From NCBI GenBank assembly GCA_026314275.1, contig CP111109.1:3472001-3536000 (forward strand): 64,000 nucleotides of DNA, written 5' to 3'. The stretch is from JAGOEY01 sp017997515 (GTDB lineage Bacteria; Pseudomonadota; Gammaproteobacteria; Burkholderiales; Burkholderiaceae_C). Below, piece by piece: positions 45,959 through 53,962 of this stretch; position 1 is the first letter of the stretch; each line of letters starts with the position of its first letter. A program made the translations under genes and the position numbers. The notes beneath the pieces are model-generated. The model saw only the letters and a list, made by a program, of their open reading frames with translations, was not told the origin of the DNA and searched no databases.

Positions 45959-46231
45959 ATGAAGTGTCAATACTGCCAAGCCGAAATGAGGGAATGGCGG
46001 CCCACCACCTTCAAAAAATATTACGGCTGCGACGGTCTGGCAGGCTGTGGGGCGCAATGTAAGCCAAAGACACCGCTTTGGCTTTTCCTGCTCGTTCCCC
46101 TGCTGTCCTTGGCCGTCTTTTACTTTATCCCCAGCCCTGCCATTGCTTGGGCTATTGTGATTGTTCTGGTTGTGGGTCTGTTCACAATCAAAAAACCGCA
46201 TTGGGAAAAAGGCGGTTCAAAGCCCGATTAA
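45959..46231 (+). CDS. Small zinc-ribbon membrane protein
   Basis: A 90-residue protein of unknown function. It has a short N-terminal zinc ribbon (MKCQYCQAEMREWRPTTFKKYYGC, then CGAQC) with CxxC and C..C pairs, followed by two close hydrophobic helices (LWLFLLVPLLSLAVFYFI and IAWAIVIVLVVGLF). It is convergent with the relaxase gene, the two stops being adjacent. Confidence 0.6.
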   Translation: MKCQYCQAEMREWRPTTFKKYYGCDGLAGCGAQCKPKTPLWLFLLVPLLSLAVFYFIPSPAIAWAIVIVLVVGLFTIKKPHWEKGGSKPD

Positions 46232-49132
46232 TCAACGCTCCATCTCGGCCCCTTGGCGCTGGATAGCGGCTTGTTCTTGGGCTTGGCTTTGTTTCTGTGC
46301 TTCGTGCTGCTCTGCGCCACGGCTTGCGCCTGCTGCCAAACCTTCGTAAAGCCCCATTAGTGCGGCGTTGCCGCCCGTGCCGTGTGCCATGCTCAACTTT
46401 AAAAAATTGGCTAGGCTGGGCATAGTGCGCTCAATGGCTGACCAGTTGATTTTTTCTCCTGTGCTTTGGCTTTGCTGTACGCCTCCAGCCTGCCCCGCAA
46501 GCGGGGCCTGTGCGCCCCTTTTGGCGATTTGCTGGGGCATCTGAGCGCCTGCGCTCTGTTGCCCTTTCCCCGCGCTCGAAGCCAAGCCCTGCGCCGTGCT
46601 TGGTGCGCTGCCTTCCATGTCTTTGCCTGCTGCCGCCTCGGCGGTGGGCTGCTCGTATTCTTTCAAGTCCAAAGTCGTGCCTTTCATGGCCGCTTTGCTG
46701 AACTTCTCCGCAAGGTCTGGGCGGTCGGCTTCGGTGGCGTAGAGTTGAACGCGGTCTTTGTGCCGTGTCATGGCGACATAGCCCCAACTCAGATCCGACG
46801 CGCCACGGTTGAAAAGAACAAACGATTTTTGAATGGTCGCGCCTTGGCTGGCGTGGCCTGTGATTGAGTACCCGTGCCGCAAGTGCGGGTAATCTTCCGT
46901 GTTGATTTCGCGGGTTTTCCCGTCGTCGCATTCGATTTTCAAAATCGAGTGTTCGCCGTCTTGTCGGCACTCTTTGACCGTGCCTTTTAGGTTGTTCACG
47001 ATGCCACGGCTTAGGTTGTTCTTCTTGAAAATGATGCGGTCGCCTTTGCTCATTTCCAGTGTGTCGCCGTCGCCGTTTTCAAACAGTGCGCCCGTGTCGC
47101 GGTCAATCTGGCCGCTGGCTTTCAGTTCTTCGCGTGTCTGTTCGTTGAGTAGTCGCGCCTCGGCCTTGGTCGCCGCCACAATCATTTTTTGATTGATGGC
47201 GCTGGGGTCGTTCGCAAAGTCTTTTGCGAGTTGAATCATCAAACTGTCGCGGTGCTTGTGCGTCTTGATTTGCCCCTTGTCTTCGTAGATTTTTAGGGCT
47301 TCCTCGGCTCGGCCTTCGTAGAGTAGTTTTGACGCTTCGCGGTCTTGCGCGTCCTGCTGCCGTGTGATTTTTTTAAGGTCTGCCGTGGCAATGCCTGCGT
47401 GTCTTTGAAGTGCTTCAAAAATGCCCCCGCTGGCAATCGCTTGGAGTTGCTTTTCATCGCCCACGGCTATGAGTTTTGCGCCCACAGCGTCGGCGTGTTT
47501 TTGAAGTCTCGCAAAATCGCGGCTTCCCAGCATCCCCGCTTCATCAATCAACAAAACCGACTTTTCAGAAAGTTGGGTTTTGCCCTTGTCCAAGTCAATG
47601 AGGGTTTGGGCAATGGTCGCGGCTTTTAGCCCTGTTTCCTTGGCTAGGATGCCCGCTGCCTGCGCTGAAATTGTTGCGCCGTGTACTCGGTAGCCCTCGG
47701 CCTTGAATGCTTCGCTCACGGCCTTTAAAGCGGTCGTTTTGCCTGTGCCTGCCAGTCCGCGCAGGATGGCAACGCCTCCGCTCTTTTGTGTCAAGTGCTC
47801 CACGGCCTCGCGCTGCTCGTCGCGCAATTGAAAGCCTGCCGCTTCTTCGATTCCCTGAATCGTCGCGGCCACGGTCGCGGCGGGCAAGTGGTGGCGGGTT
47901 TCCGTGCTTCGCGCTGCTGCGCTGTCGAGTGCGTTTTTTTCCAAGTCAATCAGGGCTTGGGATGTGTACACGGTCGCCGTGGTGCTCACGGTGCGCGTGT
48001 GCGGGTTGTCTTTGTCTTTCTTGTTCGCGGTCTTTGTCGTGCGCTCGTTCACCCAAACCCGTTTGGCACACTCTGGGCTTGCCAAAATTTCGGCCTTCAT
48101 TTTTTCGCGGTCGAAGTCCTGATATTGCCCAAATTCCGCTAAGACTTGCTCCAGGTCTTTGACCTCAAAAAAGGATTCGTTTTCTGTCAAGCGTTCCAAG
48201 ATTTTGGCCGTGCTGGGCATAACGAACGGCTCAGGTGTGGCCTCTTTGAGTGCGTCGATTTTTGACGCATCAAACCCACGCGCTGCGCTCTCTGCTTGCC
48301 AGCGTTCAAATAACGCGGGGCGGTCGATTTCTTCCTTTGCTTTGCGTGTGTTGCCCGCGTGGTTGCGGCGGCTCTGGGCGCTGTCCATGCCTGTTTCTTT
48401 GACCTTGGTCTTGATTTGTTCGCTTCGCTTTGAAAAATGTTTTTCTAAGTCCTTGTCCATGCCAGCGACTTGAAAAATCCCCGCGTTGTCCTTGTCCTCT
48501 TCCAACTTGAAGCCCATGTTTCTGAGTTGTTGGGCAAGGTGGGCGCGGTAGGTCGTGCCTGCTGCGAGTTTGTGAGTAAATAGCCCGTTCTGGTCGATTG
48601 CTGAGGTCTTGCCGTCTTCACGAATGACGGCATTACTGACCACGGCGTGCGTGTGGGTGTTGGGGTCTTTTTCCCGTGAGTCCGAATGCTCGAAAGTCGC
48701 AAAAATCAGGGCGGCGGGCTTCTCTCTGTGCTCTCCGTTTTTGCCTGTGCGTGTCTCCACACGGTCGCGCAAATAGCGCATGGCCTCGGCCACTGCGTCG
48801 GCCTGCGCTTTGCTGATTTGCTCCCGCAATTCGGGCGAAGCATTCGCCCACAAAACGGACACGGATTTAGGCGCTGAAAAGGTCAAGTCCATGCCTACGC
48901 GCATATCTGCCGCGCCTGCGTTTTGAACCATCTTTGTGCCGTCTGGGCGGTGGCCTGTCATGACCATTTTCAAAAGTGAGTTTTCCACGGGCTTGGATGT
49001 GTCCACGCCAATTTTTTCGGCTCCTTCGCCCCATGTTCCTGCGGGTTCGCCTTTCTCTGCGCTTGCGTAATACTCGGATTTGCTGAGGGTGTCGTAATAC
49101 TCTACGCCGTCGATTCGTACCATGTCCAACAT
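46232..49132 (-). CDS. MobF-family conjugative relaxase (TrwC/TraI-like)
   Basis: Nicks oriT, stays bound to the 5' end and unwinds the strand for transfer. The 966-residue protein has paired tyrosines Y12-Y13 and Y21-Y22, and a three-histidine metal site H149, H160, H162 (HSDSREKDPNTHTHAVV). The RecD-like helicase has Walker A GLAGTGKTT (459-467), DEAG (530-533) and the late motif HGYSITGHASQGATIQKS / YVAMTRHKDRVQLY. The C-terminus is Gln/Ala-rich and low complexity. It is the last gene of the mobilisation operon, six bases after the coupling protein. Confidence 0.95.
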   Translation of the reverse strand: MLDMVRIDGVEYYDTLSKSEYYASAEKGEPAGTWGEGAEKIGVDTSKPVENSLLKMVMTGHRPDGTKMVQNAGAADMRVGMDLTFSAPKSVSVLWANASPELREQISKAQADAVAEAMRYLRDRVETRTGKNGEHREKPAALIFATFEHSDSREKDPNTHTHAVVSNAVIREDGKTSAIDQNGLFTHKLAAGTTYRAHLAQQLRNMGFKLEEDKDNAGIFQVAGMDKDLEKHFSKRSEQIKTKVKETGMDSAQSRRNHAGNTRKAKEEIDRPALFERWQAESAARGFDASKIDALKEATPEPFVMPSTAKILERLTENESFFEVKDLEQVLAEFGQYQDFDREKMKAEILASPECAKRVWVNERTTKTANKKDKDNPHTRTVSTTATVYTSQALIDLEKNALDSAAARSTETRHHLPAATVAATIQGIEEAAGFQLRDEQREAVEHLTQKSGGVAILRGLAGTGKTTALKAVSEAFKAEGYRVHGATISAQAAGILAKETGLKAATIAQTLIDLDKGKTQLSEKSVLLIDEAGMLGSRDFARLQKHADAVGAKLIAVGDEKQLQAIASGGIFEALQRHAGIATADLKKITRQQDAQDREASKLLYEGRAEEALKIYEDKGQIKTHKHRDSLMIQLAKDFANDPSAINQKMIVAATKAEARLLNEQTREELKASGQIDRDTGALFENGDGDTLEMSKGDRIIFKKNNLSRGIVNNLKGTVKECRQDGEHSILKIECDDGKTREINTEDYPHLRHGYSITGHASQGATIQKSFVLFNRGASDLSWGYVAMTRHKDRVQLYATEADRPDLAEKFSKAAMKGTTLDLKEYEQPTAEAAAGKDMEGSAPSTAQGLASSAGKGQQSAGAQMPQQIAKRGAQAPLAGQAGGVQQSQSTGEKINWSAIERTMPSLANFLKLSMAHGTGGNAALMGLYEGLAAGASRGAEQHEAQKQSQAQEQAAIQRQGAEMER

Positions 49133-49138
49133 AATTTT

Positions 49139-51067
49139 TTACTCCTGCTCTGCTTCTTGTTCGTGTTCGTTTTTCAAGCGTTGCGCTTGATGCGTCGGCG
49201 CGGCCTGTGGGGTGGTGGTCTTGTTGTTTGCTAACTGCTCAAACATCGCCAAGCCCGCCAACAACGCCCCCGCTGCGGGGTCAATCCCTGCGTGAACTTG
49301 ATGCTCCACGGCTTGCCGCTCCGCGTCTTGTCCGTCCTCTTTTTCGGCTTCTTTTTTGGCTTCTTTTTTGGGCTGGTGTGGGGTGGCTAACGGCTCGTCC
49401 GTGGTCAACACCTTGGCCTTGCCTGCGCCCTTGAAACATTCGCGCATTTCCATAGGTGCGCGGTACGCCTTGGGGGCTACGAATGTCCAAGGTAAATTGA
49501 GGGCGTGGGTTGCCGTGATTAGCAGGGCGTGAATCTTGTCGCCCCGTTTTCCCAATTCGCTTTCCAGTTCTGACGGGTGAACCACGGGCACGGTGTGCGG
49601 TTGCCAACTTTTTGACGCTGCCCCGTTCCCTTGCGTGGTGGTGGTCAGTCGTTCAATTTCTCTGGTCTCTATCCACTGACTGCTGACCATTTGCGCCGTC
49701 TCACCGCCGCTTGTGCGGCCTACGATGATTGTTCCCACCATGCTTTTGAGCGACTTCACAAAATCCGCGTTGTAGTTGTTGCGGATTTGAGCAATGTCTT
49801 GAGCGATTAGCACGACACGCGCCCCCTTGCTGCGGCCTTCGGCCATCAACGAAGGTACGGCCTCGCACTTGCCTAGTTTTGGAAACTCGTCGGCGACAAG
49901 CCAAACCCTGCGGGCTTTGCTGTCTGGCAAGTCCAAAAGTTGCGCGGTCGCGCTGGTAATGACTGCGCTAATGTAGCCACGGCAAAGCCTCAGGTTTTCG
50001 CTGCTGCCGCGCAAGATGATTTGGCCTTTGCCGTGGCCTGCTAACCATCGCCGCACGCTGAAGCCTCTGGCTTCTGGGTCGTCTTTTTCCGCCTCGGCGA
50101 GAACGCGGATTCCGTCAAACTGCGCCACGACTTGAGAGATAACCCCTTGAGTCTGTTTCCCTGCTTCGGCTATGTTTGGGAGTGCGTGCGCGTAGTAGTC
50201 GCCCACGGCTTTTTGAATGCTCGGCAAGCCTGCGACTACTTCGGAATAAAGGTCTGCCCATGTCCAGGTCAGGGGTTTGGTTTTCTGGCATTTGATGACC
50301 AAAGCGGTCAACACTGAACGACCTGCGTTCGCCCAAAACGGGTCGCCGTTGCCTGCGGGGTCGGGAATAATTTGAGAGGCGAACGCCTGCGCGTCAAGTT
50401 CTGAAACTACGTCCTGAGCGACACACCAACGCAAAGAACGTTTGTCCAATGGGTTGAATATTCGGCCAGGATAGGCGGCTGTAAAGTCGCCTTTCCAGTC
50501 CACGATTAACGCCCTGTCGTTGCGCTTAAAAATGCCCCTCAAAAGGTGGTGGGCGATTGTGGTTTTACCTGCGCCCACACCGCCCACAATTAGCGTGTGG
50601 GTTGTCTCGCGCTCGCTGGAATAATTGAAGTCTTGCGAAAGCGGCACGCCTTCGCCGCTGTCTTTCATTTCTGCTTGTGCGAGTTGCTGCGCTGCTTTGA
50701 TGGCTTCTTGCCCGTCGAGGTACTGCCGCCCTTTAACGTGTCTAATTCCTGACGTGCGTGGCTTGAACCCTTCGACAAACAGCCACACGCCCAAGGCGGT
50801 GGCCGTGAGTAGGGAAACCGCGCCACGGGTGGCAAGGTTGCCACTCACATTTGAGAAGGTGAGTTTTTGGCTTGTCAGGTCTGCGAGAAAGCCCACGGCG
50901 GTGGTTTGGGTGGGCACGATGTGCCCCAGCCCTGCCCATGCTGCGGCATAGCCTGCGGCGGCTCCCAGTGCGCCAATTAGCAACGCTCCGCGTAAGTCTC
51001 GGCGGGGTGTTTGGGGGTCAAGGGGCACAGCATTCATGCCCCAATCGACATAGGCGCGGCGGCTCAT
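49139..51067 (-). CDS. TraD/TrwB-like type IV coupling protein
   Basis: Hexameric ATPase that brings the relaxase-DNA complex to the secretion channel. From ATG 51067 it is 642 residues: two N-terminal helices (about 27-48 and 82-100), Walker A LIVGGVGAGKTTIAHH (162-170), Walker B RVWLVADEFPKLG (D393-E394), and a highly charged Lys/Glu/Gln C-terminal tail. The start overlaps the upstream stop by ATGA; the frame extends 20 codons upstream, which I reject. Having its own coupling protein but no channel is a common IME plan. Confidence 0.93.
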   Translation of the reverse strand: MSRRAYVDWGMNAVPLDPQTPRRDLRGALLIGALGAAAGYAAAWAGLGHIVPTQTTAVGFLADLTSQKLTFSNVSGNLATRGAVSLLTATALGVWLFVEGFKPRTSGIRHVKGRQYLDGQEAIKAAQQLAQAEMKDSGEGVPLSQDFNYSSERETTHTLIVGGVGAGKTTIAHHLLRGIFKRNDRALIVDWKGDFTAAYPGRIFNPLDKRSLRWCVAQDVVSELDAQAFASQIIPDPAGNGDPFWANAGRSVLTALVIKCQKTKPLTWTWADLYSEVVAGLPSIQKAVGDYYAHALPNIAEAGKQTQGVISQVVAQFDGIRVLAEAEKDDPEARGFSVRRWLAGHGKGQIILRGSSENLRLCRGYISAVITSATAQLLDLPDSKARRVWLVADEFPKLGKCEAVPSLMAEGRSKGARVVLIAQDIAQIRNNYNADFVKSLKSMVGTIIVGRTSGGETAQMVSSQWIETREIERLTTTTQGNGAASKSWQPHTVPVVHPSELESELGKRGDKIHALLITATHALNLPWTFVAPKAYRAPMEMRECFKGAGKAKVLTTDEPLATPHQPKKEAKKEAEKEDGQDAERQAVEHQVHAGIDPAAGALLAGLAMFEQLANNKTTTPQAAPTHQAQRLKNEHEQEAEQE

Positions 51068-51312
51068 GATTGCCACACCACGCAGACGAATTGAATCGTT
51101 TGTTCGTGTGGGTTGCTCAGTCGCCAAAGTCCTTGGCCGATTTGAACGGGTGGCGCGTAGCGGTTAAAACAAACTGCTGCGATTACGTCCGTTTGCTTGC
51201 CGCTCTCCACCATCACGATTGCCCATTTTCCGAGTGGGCGCGAGTAGGTGGCCTGTGCCGTGGCGGTCGCTGCCATGGCTGCGAGTGCGAGGGCTAAAAG
51301 TGCTTTTTTCAT
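51064..51312 (-). CDS. Small exported protein of the mobilisation operon
   Basis: An 82-residue protein with signal peptide MKKALLALALAAMAATATAQ and a mature part of about 62 residues holding two Cys (AAVCFNRYAPP and QFVCVVWQS) that could form a disulfide. Start and stop both overlap the neighbours by four bases, so it is translated with them. Function unknown; a periplasmic part linked to the coupling protein is possible. Confidence 0.7.
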   Translation of the reverse strand: MKKALLALALAAMAATATAQATYSRPLGKWAIVMVESGKQTDVIAAVCFNRYAPPVQIGQGLWRLSNPHEQTIQFVCVVWQS

Positions 51313-51497
51313 CTTCCTAACCCTCCATGGGCAAAGCCCACAAAATACCCTGCGGCGGCAAAAATCACACTGACAACGACAACTAAAAAAATGGTTGTGT
51401 AGGCTGTCCTGTATGTGTTCACCTCTTGCGCCACTGCTGCGCCCACTGTTTGAAGCGTCGCGGTTGTGCTGTCTTTTGCGGTGTCCAAAAAGTTCAT
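51309..51497 (-). CDS. Small single-pass membrane protein of the mobilisation operon
   Basis: A 62-residue protein with an amphipathic N-terminus (MNFLDTAKDSTTATLQTVGAAVAQE) and one membrane helix (YTTIFLVVVVSVIFAAAGYFVGFA). Both ends overlap neighbouring genes by four bases. Function unknown. Confidence 0.65.
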   Translation of the reverse strand: MNFLDTAKDSTTATLQTVGAAVAQEVNTYRTAYTTIFLVVVVSVIFAAAGYFVGFAHGGLGR

Positions 51498-51715
51498 TTC
51501 AATTCTCCCGTGGTGATATATGTGCGGATTGCCAGAAAGTAGCCCGTGAGGTTCGGCGGTGGCATCAATGCGTTAATCGTCAAATCCACAAAATCGGTTA
51601 GTGTCAATCCGTGGTCTGCGAGTAAGCATTGAAAAGTTTTGTAGTCGCCTTCTGCGAGTAATTTAATTAAGTGCTCGCAAAAATAGCGGTTCTCGTCAAA
51701 GTCGATGGTGTTCAT
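51494..51715 (-). CDS. Small hypothetical protein of the mobilisation operon
   Basis: A 73-residue soluble, probably helical protein (MNTIDFDENRYFCEHLIKLLAEGDYKTFQCLLADHGLTL..). I recognise no domain. It is coupled by four-base overlaps to the genes on either side, which supports it being real. Confidence 0.6.
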   Translation of the reverse strand: MNTIDFDENRYFCEHLIKLLAEGDYKTFQCLLADHGLTLTDFVDLTINALMPPPNLTGYFLAIRTYITTGELK

Positions 51716-52056
51716 TGCTTGTCTCCTGTTATTAATGTTTTCAATCTACGCTCTGCGGTTTTCAGTAGTGAACCCGTGGCGTTCAAATTTCCTGACAAAA
51801 ATTTGATTTCCAGTCGCGTCAAATAGGACTCAACGAACTTCCGCGTTTGAACATGCTCTAAATAGTTGTCGGGGTAGTCCAAAGATGGCGGCTTAATGGC
51901 TTTGCTCGTCTTTGTCTGAAATTCAGGCTTGATGAAATAAACCCCGTTCGCGTCCCGCTCGCCGACACGCTGGGAAATTGACCGCGCCAAAATTTTGAAC
52001 TCGGTCGGGTCTTTGGCTTCCGCTGCGCGAATGAAAAGATTTTTGAGTGTGCTCAT
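51712..52056 (-). CDS. Hypothetical protein of the mobilisation operon
   Basis: A 114-residue basic protein (MSTLKNLFIRAAEAKDPTEFKILARSISQRVGERD.., ending KTAERRLKTLITGDKQ). No domain is recognised. Its start overlaps the RHH gene stop by four bases and its stop overlaps the next start. As the second gene of the operon it may help process oriT. Confidence 0.6.
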   Translation of the reverse strand: MSTLKNLFIRAAEAKDPTEFKILARSISQRVGERDANGVYFIKPEFQTKTSKAIKPPSLDYPDNYLEHVQTRKFVESYLTRLEIKFLSGNLNATGSLLKTAERRLKTLITGDKQ

Positions 52057-52352
52057 TTGCTGCCCCCTGCGGTCGCTGTGATGTATTGCGCCAGCAATTT
52101 GCCCAGATGTCCTAAGCCTGCTTTGACGGCTTGAATGTCTTCAGTCTGTGAAGCCAAAGCATTGTCTAAATCTGAAAACTTCGCACGAGTTTTCTCGTGC
52201 TCTGCTTTGTCGTTCTGCGTTTGACTTTGCTTTTCAAAAAATTGGCTCACGATGTCGCGCATTGCGTCGCTCACAGTTCCGCCCTTTTTGATTGCCTGCT
52301 CGGTCAATCGTTTGTGGTCTAGGTCGCTTAACCTGACGGTTAGATTTTTCAT
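52053..52352 (-). CDS. Ribbon-helix-helix accessory protein (MobC/TraM-like)
   Basis: A 99-residue protein with an N-terminal ribbon-helix-helix (MKNLTVRLSDLDHKRLTEQAIKKGGTVSDAMRDIVSQFF) followed by a coiled coil. It is first in the operon, facing the repeat-rich gap at 52353-52600. RHH proteins in this place normally bind oriT repeats and regulate the transfer operon; the GCTTGCG heptamers are its likely sites. Confidence 0.8.
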   Translation of the reverse strand: MKNLTVRLSDLDHKRLTEQAIKKGGTVSDAMRDIVSQFFEKQSQTQNDKAEHEKTRAKFSDLDNALASQTEDIQAVKAGLGHLGKLLAQYITATAGGSK

Positions 52353-52359
52353 AGCACCT

Positions 52360-52600
52360 CCGTAAAAAGTTAATGGCTATGAAATAAAGAAAGCAGACCC
52401 GCAAGCGTTTGTCAAGTGCTTGCGAAAATTAAATGCTTGCGCCGCTTGCGCAAGGATTTACAAGGGTTTGGAGCGTATGCGATACCCTGAACGCAAGCAA
52501 AACGCTTGCGCTGTATGCGGTAGGTTTTGCGAGTGAGGAACACCGAACGCACGGAAGACGCGCAAGCGGCTACGGTGCGTTCGGTGTTTGAGAATAATTC
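52360..52600. other. Candidate oriT and operator region
   Basis: Seven copies of GCTTGCG or its complement CGCAAGC start at about 52400, 52418, 52435, 52444, 52492, 52504 and 52561. A perfect 14-bp inverted repeat, AACACCGAACGCAC at 52539-52552 and GTGCGTTCGGTGTT at 52575-52588, encloses the last copy. The region lies directly upstream of the RHH gene of the relaxase operon, the usual place for oriT. I could not identify the nic site. Confidence 0.6.
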
Positions 52601-52974
52601 TGCTTACAGGAATTGATTTGTTTACAACTTGGTTTAGACATGTATTACATCTAAAAGTTGTTAGTTCAACTTTCGGCCAAGCTCATCCCTAATCCGTTTT
52701 GTCGCGGCGCGGTTCTCGCACCAAACAAATAACAGATTAGGCGTTGCTCGGCGTTGAACGATTTTGAATTTGGCGGGCTATGGCACAAAACAAAATCACG
52801 CTTCGGGATAAGTCCTGCGGCGGCTTATCTAGCGACTTCACCCGCTCGCGGGCAATTAGTGAGTGTCGCTTTACGCTCTTCACCGTGGCTGTGTAATTTC
52901 ACCAGTCTAGCCACGCCGCCCAATTGCTTGGACTTTACAGCAGTTCCGACTCGGGAGGGCTTACGCCCTGACGC
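52601..52974. other. Gene-poor region with stacked inverted repeats
   Basis: I see no convincing gene. A 101-codon open frame at 52754-53059 has no RBS and an unlikely composition. There are hairpins: ACAACTT..TTTAGA / TCTAAAAGTTGT at 52624-52661, an imperfect CTAATC / GATTAG pair at about 52690-52740, and GATAAG / CTTATC around 52807-52831. A structured RNA or a recombination/transfer site is possible. Confidence 0.5.
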
Positions 52975-53003
52975 AAAAAAACCGCCGATTTCTGCGGGCG
53001 GTC
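52974..53003 (-). terminator. Minus-strand rho-independent terminator
   Basis: On the minus strand GACCGCC / GGCGGT with loop CGCAGAAATC is followed by TTTTTTT. It could end a short transcript started at about 53057 or read-through from the cargo genes. Confidence 0.75.
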
Positions 53004-53069
53004 TTGACATTCGTTCAGGATTGTTTATCTTGAATTCATGGCTGCCGCTACAGTCATGAACTTAAAGTA
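53004..53069. promoter_or_regulatory. Two facing sigma70-like promoters
   Basis: Plus strand: TTGACA at 53004-53009, 16 bases, TATCTT at 53026-53031. Minus strand: TTGACA at 53092-53087, 17 bases, TACTTT at 53069-53064. Predicted transcripts start about 53038 (rightward) and about 53057 (leftward) and each meets a hairpin within 60-85 bases. They would overlap for about 20 bases. Confidence 0.45.
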
Positions 53070-53145
53070 CGAAACCCCGCCCGATTTGTCAAGAGTCGGC
53101 GGGGTTCTACTTTTACAGTGCCCCGCCTTCGGCTGCGGGGTCATG
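53070..53145. terminator. Double GC-rich hairpin, probably bidirectional terminator
   Basis: AACCCCGCC at 53073 pairs with GGCGGGGTT near 53098, followed on the plus strand by CTACTTTT and on the minus strand by TCGTACTTT. A second hairpin CCCCGC / GCGGGG around 53119-53141 lies in the last codons of the cargo gene ending at 53113. Confidence 0.55.
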
Positions 53146-53550
53146 CTTTTGGAGAGGATGCCCCATGCGGTTAGTTTCTCGTTTTCTGAGTTTGTGGTTT
53201 TGCCACGGCAGATAATTTTTGCTCAAAAATTCAAACGCTCTTTTACAGTCTCCGATTTCCACACAAACAAAAGTAGGCGCACAATCAGGTAAGTTTTGCG
53301 AATGCTGAATTACATTCTGACAATGCTCCCATGTCATGATTGCGTTTTCTTGTATCCACCTATCCAAGTCTTGGTCAATCGTAAAGAATAAATCGCTGTC
53401 CTCAGCATGGTGTTTAGAGTAAAAGAAAACACGGCAATCACCATCGCCTTCTTCAAGGTCATAACCTACTGTTTCAGGCAATAGCGGTTCAAACTCTAAA
53501 CATGTCTTGGCAACATCAATTAAAAGTTTTGTGTTTTCTTTTGCTTTCAT
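53113..53550 (-). CDS. Hypothetical cargo protein, second of a pair
   Basis: A 145-residue acidic protein from ATG 53550 (MKAKENTKLLIDVAKTCLEF), with aromatic and acidic stretches (YDLEEGDGDCRVFFYSKHHAEDSDLFFTIDQDLDRW). I recognise no domain. A TTG start at 53604 would overlap the upstream gene. It is AT-rich relative to the chromosome. It follows the other unknown gene by 19 bases, so the two are probably one transcript. It lies in the accessory stretch between oriT and the integrase, where such elements carry cargo. Confidence 0.6.
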   Translation of the reverse strand: MKAKENTKLLIDVAKTCLEFEPLLPETVGYDLEEGDGDCRVFFYSKHHAEDSDLFFTIDQDLDRWIQENAIMTWEHCQNVIQHSQNLPDCAPTFVCVEIGDCKRAFEFLSKNYLPWQNHKLRKRETNRMGHPLQKHDPAAEGGAL

Positions 53551-53569
53551 AAACTGGCGGAAGAAGCAT

Positions 53570-53962
53570 TTAAAAAATGGGGGAAGCGTTCCGCCTTGTT
53601 TCAATCTCGGCGCATGTGTGCGGATATTTGGATTTCAGAATTTGAACAAATTCTTCCTCTTTGGCCTTCATGGCTTCTTCAACCACTTGACGCCATATCT
53701 CTTCATTCCATTTTTGATTGGTTGCGAGTGGTGTCAACTGTTGAAAAAAATAAATCTTAATCAGTGAGGCAAAAAGTTTATCGACGTGCGAAAACCTTGC
53801 GAGCGGCCATTTTTTGAAGTCGTCGTAAAACTCTTGAAAACTGTCAAAAGCCAAAGCTTTGCCTAACGCTTGGTCTCTGTCGGCTGCTCTCAGGTTCGTA
53901 TTTTTAAGCAACGAGGTTAGCAAACCTTCCTGAATCGCTTGAATTATGTCTTCTCTCTCCAT
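53570..53962 (-). CDS. Hypothetical cargo protein, first of a pair
   Basis: A 130-residue, mostly helical charged protein (MEREDIIQAIQEGLLTSLLKNTNLRAADRDQALGKALAFDSFQEFYDDFKKWPLARFSH..). No domain is recognised. ATG 53962 follows TTTAGGATGAAGC. It is paired with the gene at 53113-53550. The arrangement of two small genes of unknown family in the cargo slot allows guesses such as toxin-immunity or defence, but nothing in the sequence proves either. Confidence 0.65.
   Translation of the reverse strand: MEREDIIQAIQEGLLTSLLKNTNLRAADRDQALGKALAFDSFQEFYDDFKKWPLARFSHVDKLFASLIKIYFFQQLTPLATNQKWNEEIWRQVVEEAMKAKEEEFVQILKSKYPHTCAEIETRRNASPIF

Noticed and set aside
52400..52567. Heptamer repeats as plasmid replication iterons or a CRISPR array
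   Set aside because: No replication initiator gene; repeats are too short and irregular for CRISPR and are in both orientations next to a relaxase operon.
52754..53059. A 101-codon ORF on the plus strand in the element
   Set aside because: No ribosome site, no recognisable protein, and the stretch is full of inverted repeats and a terminator; better read as non-coding.
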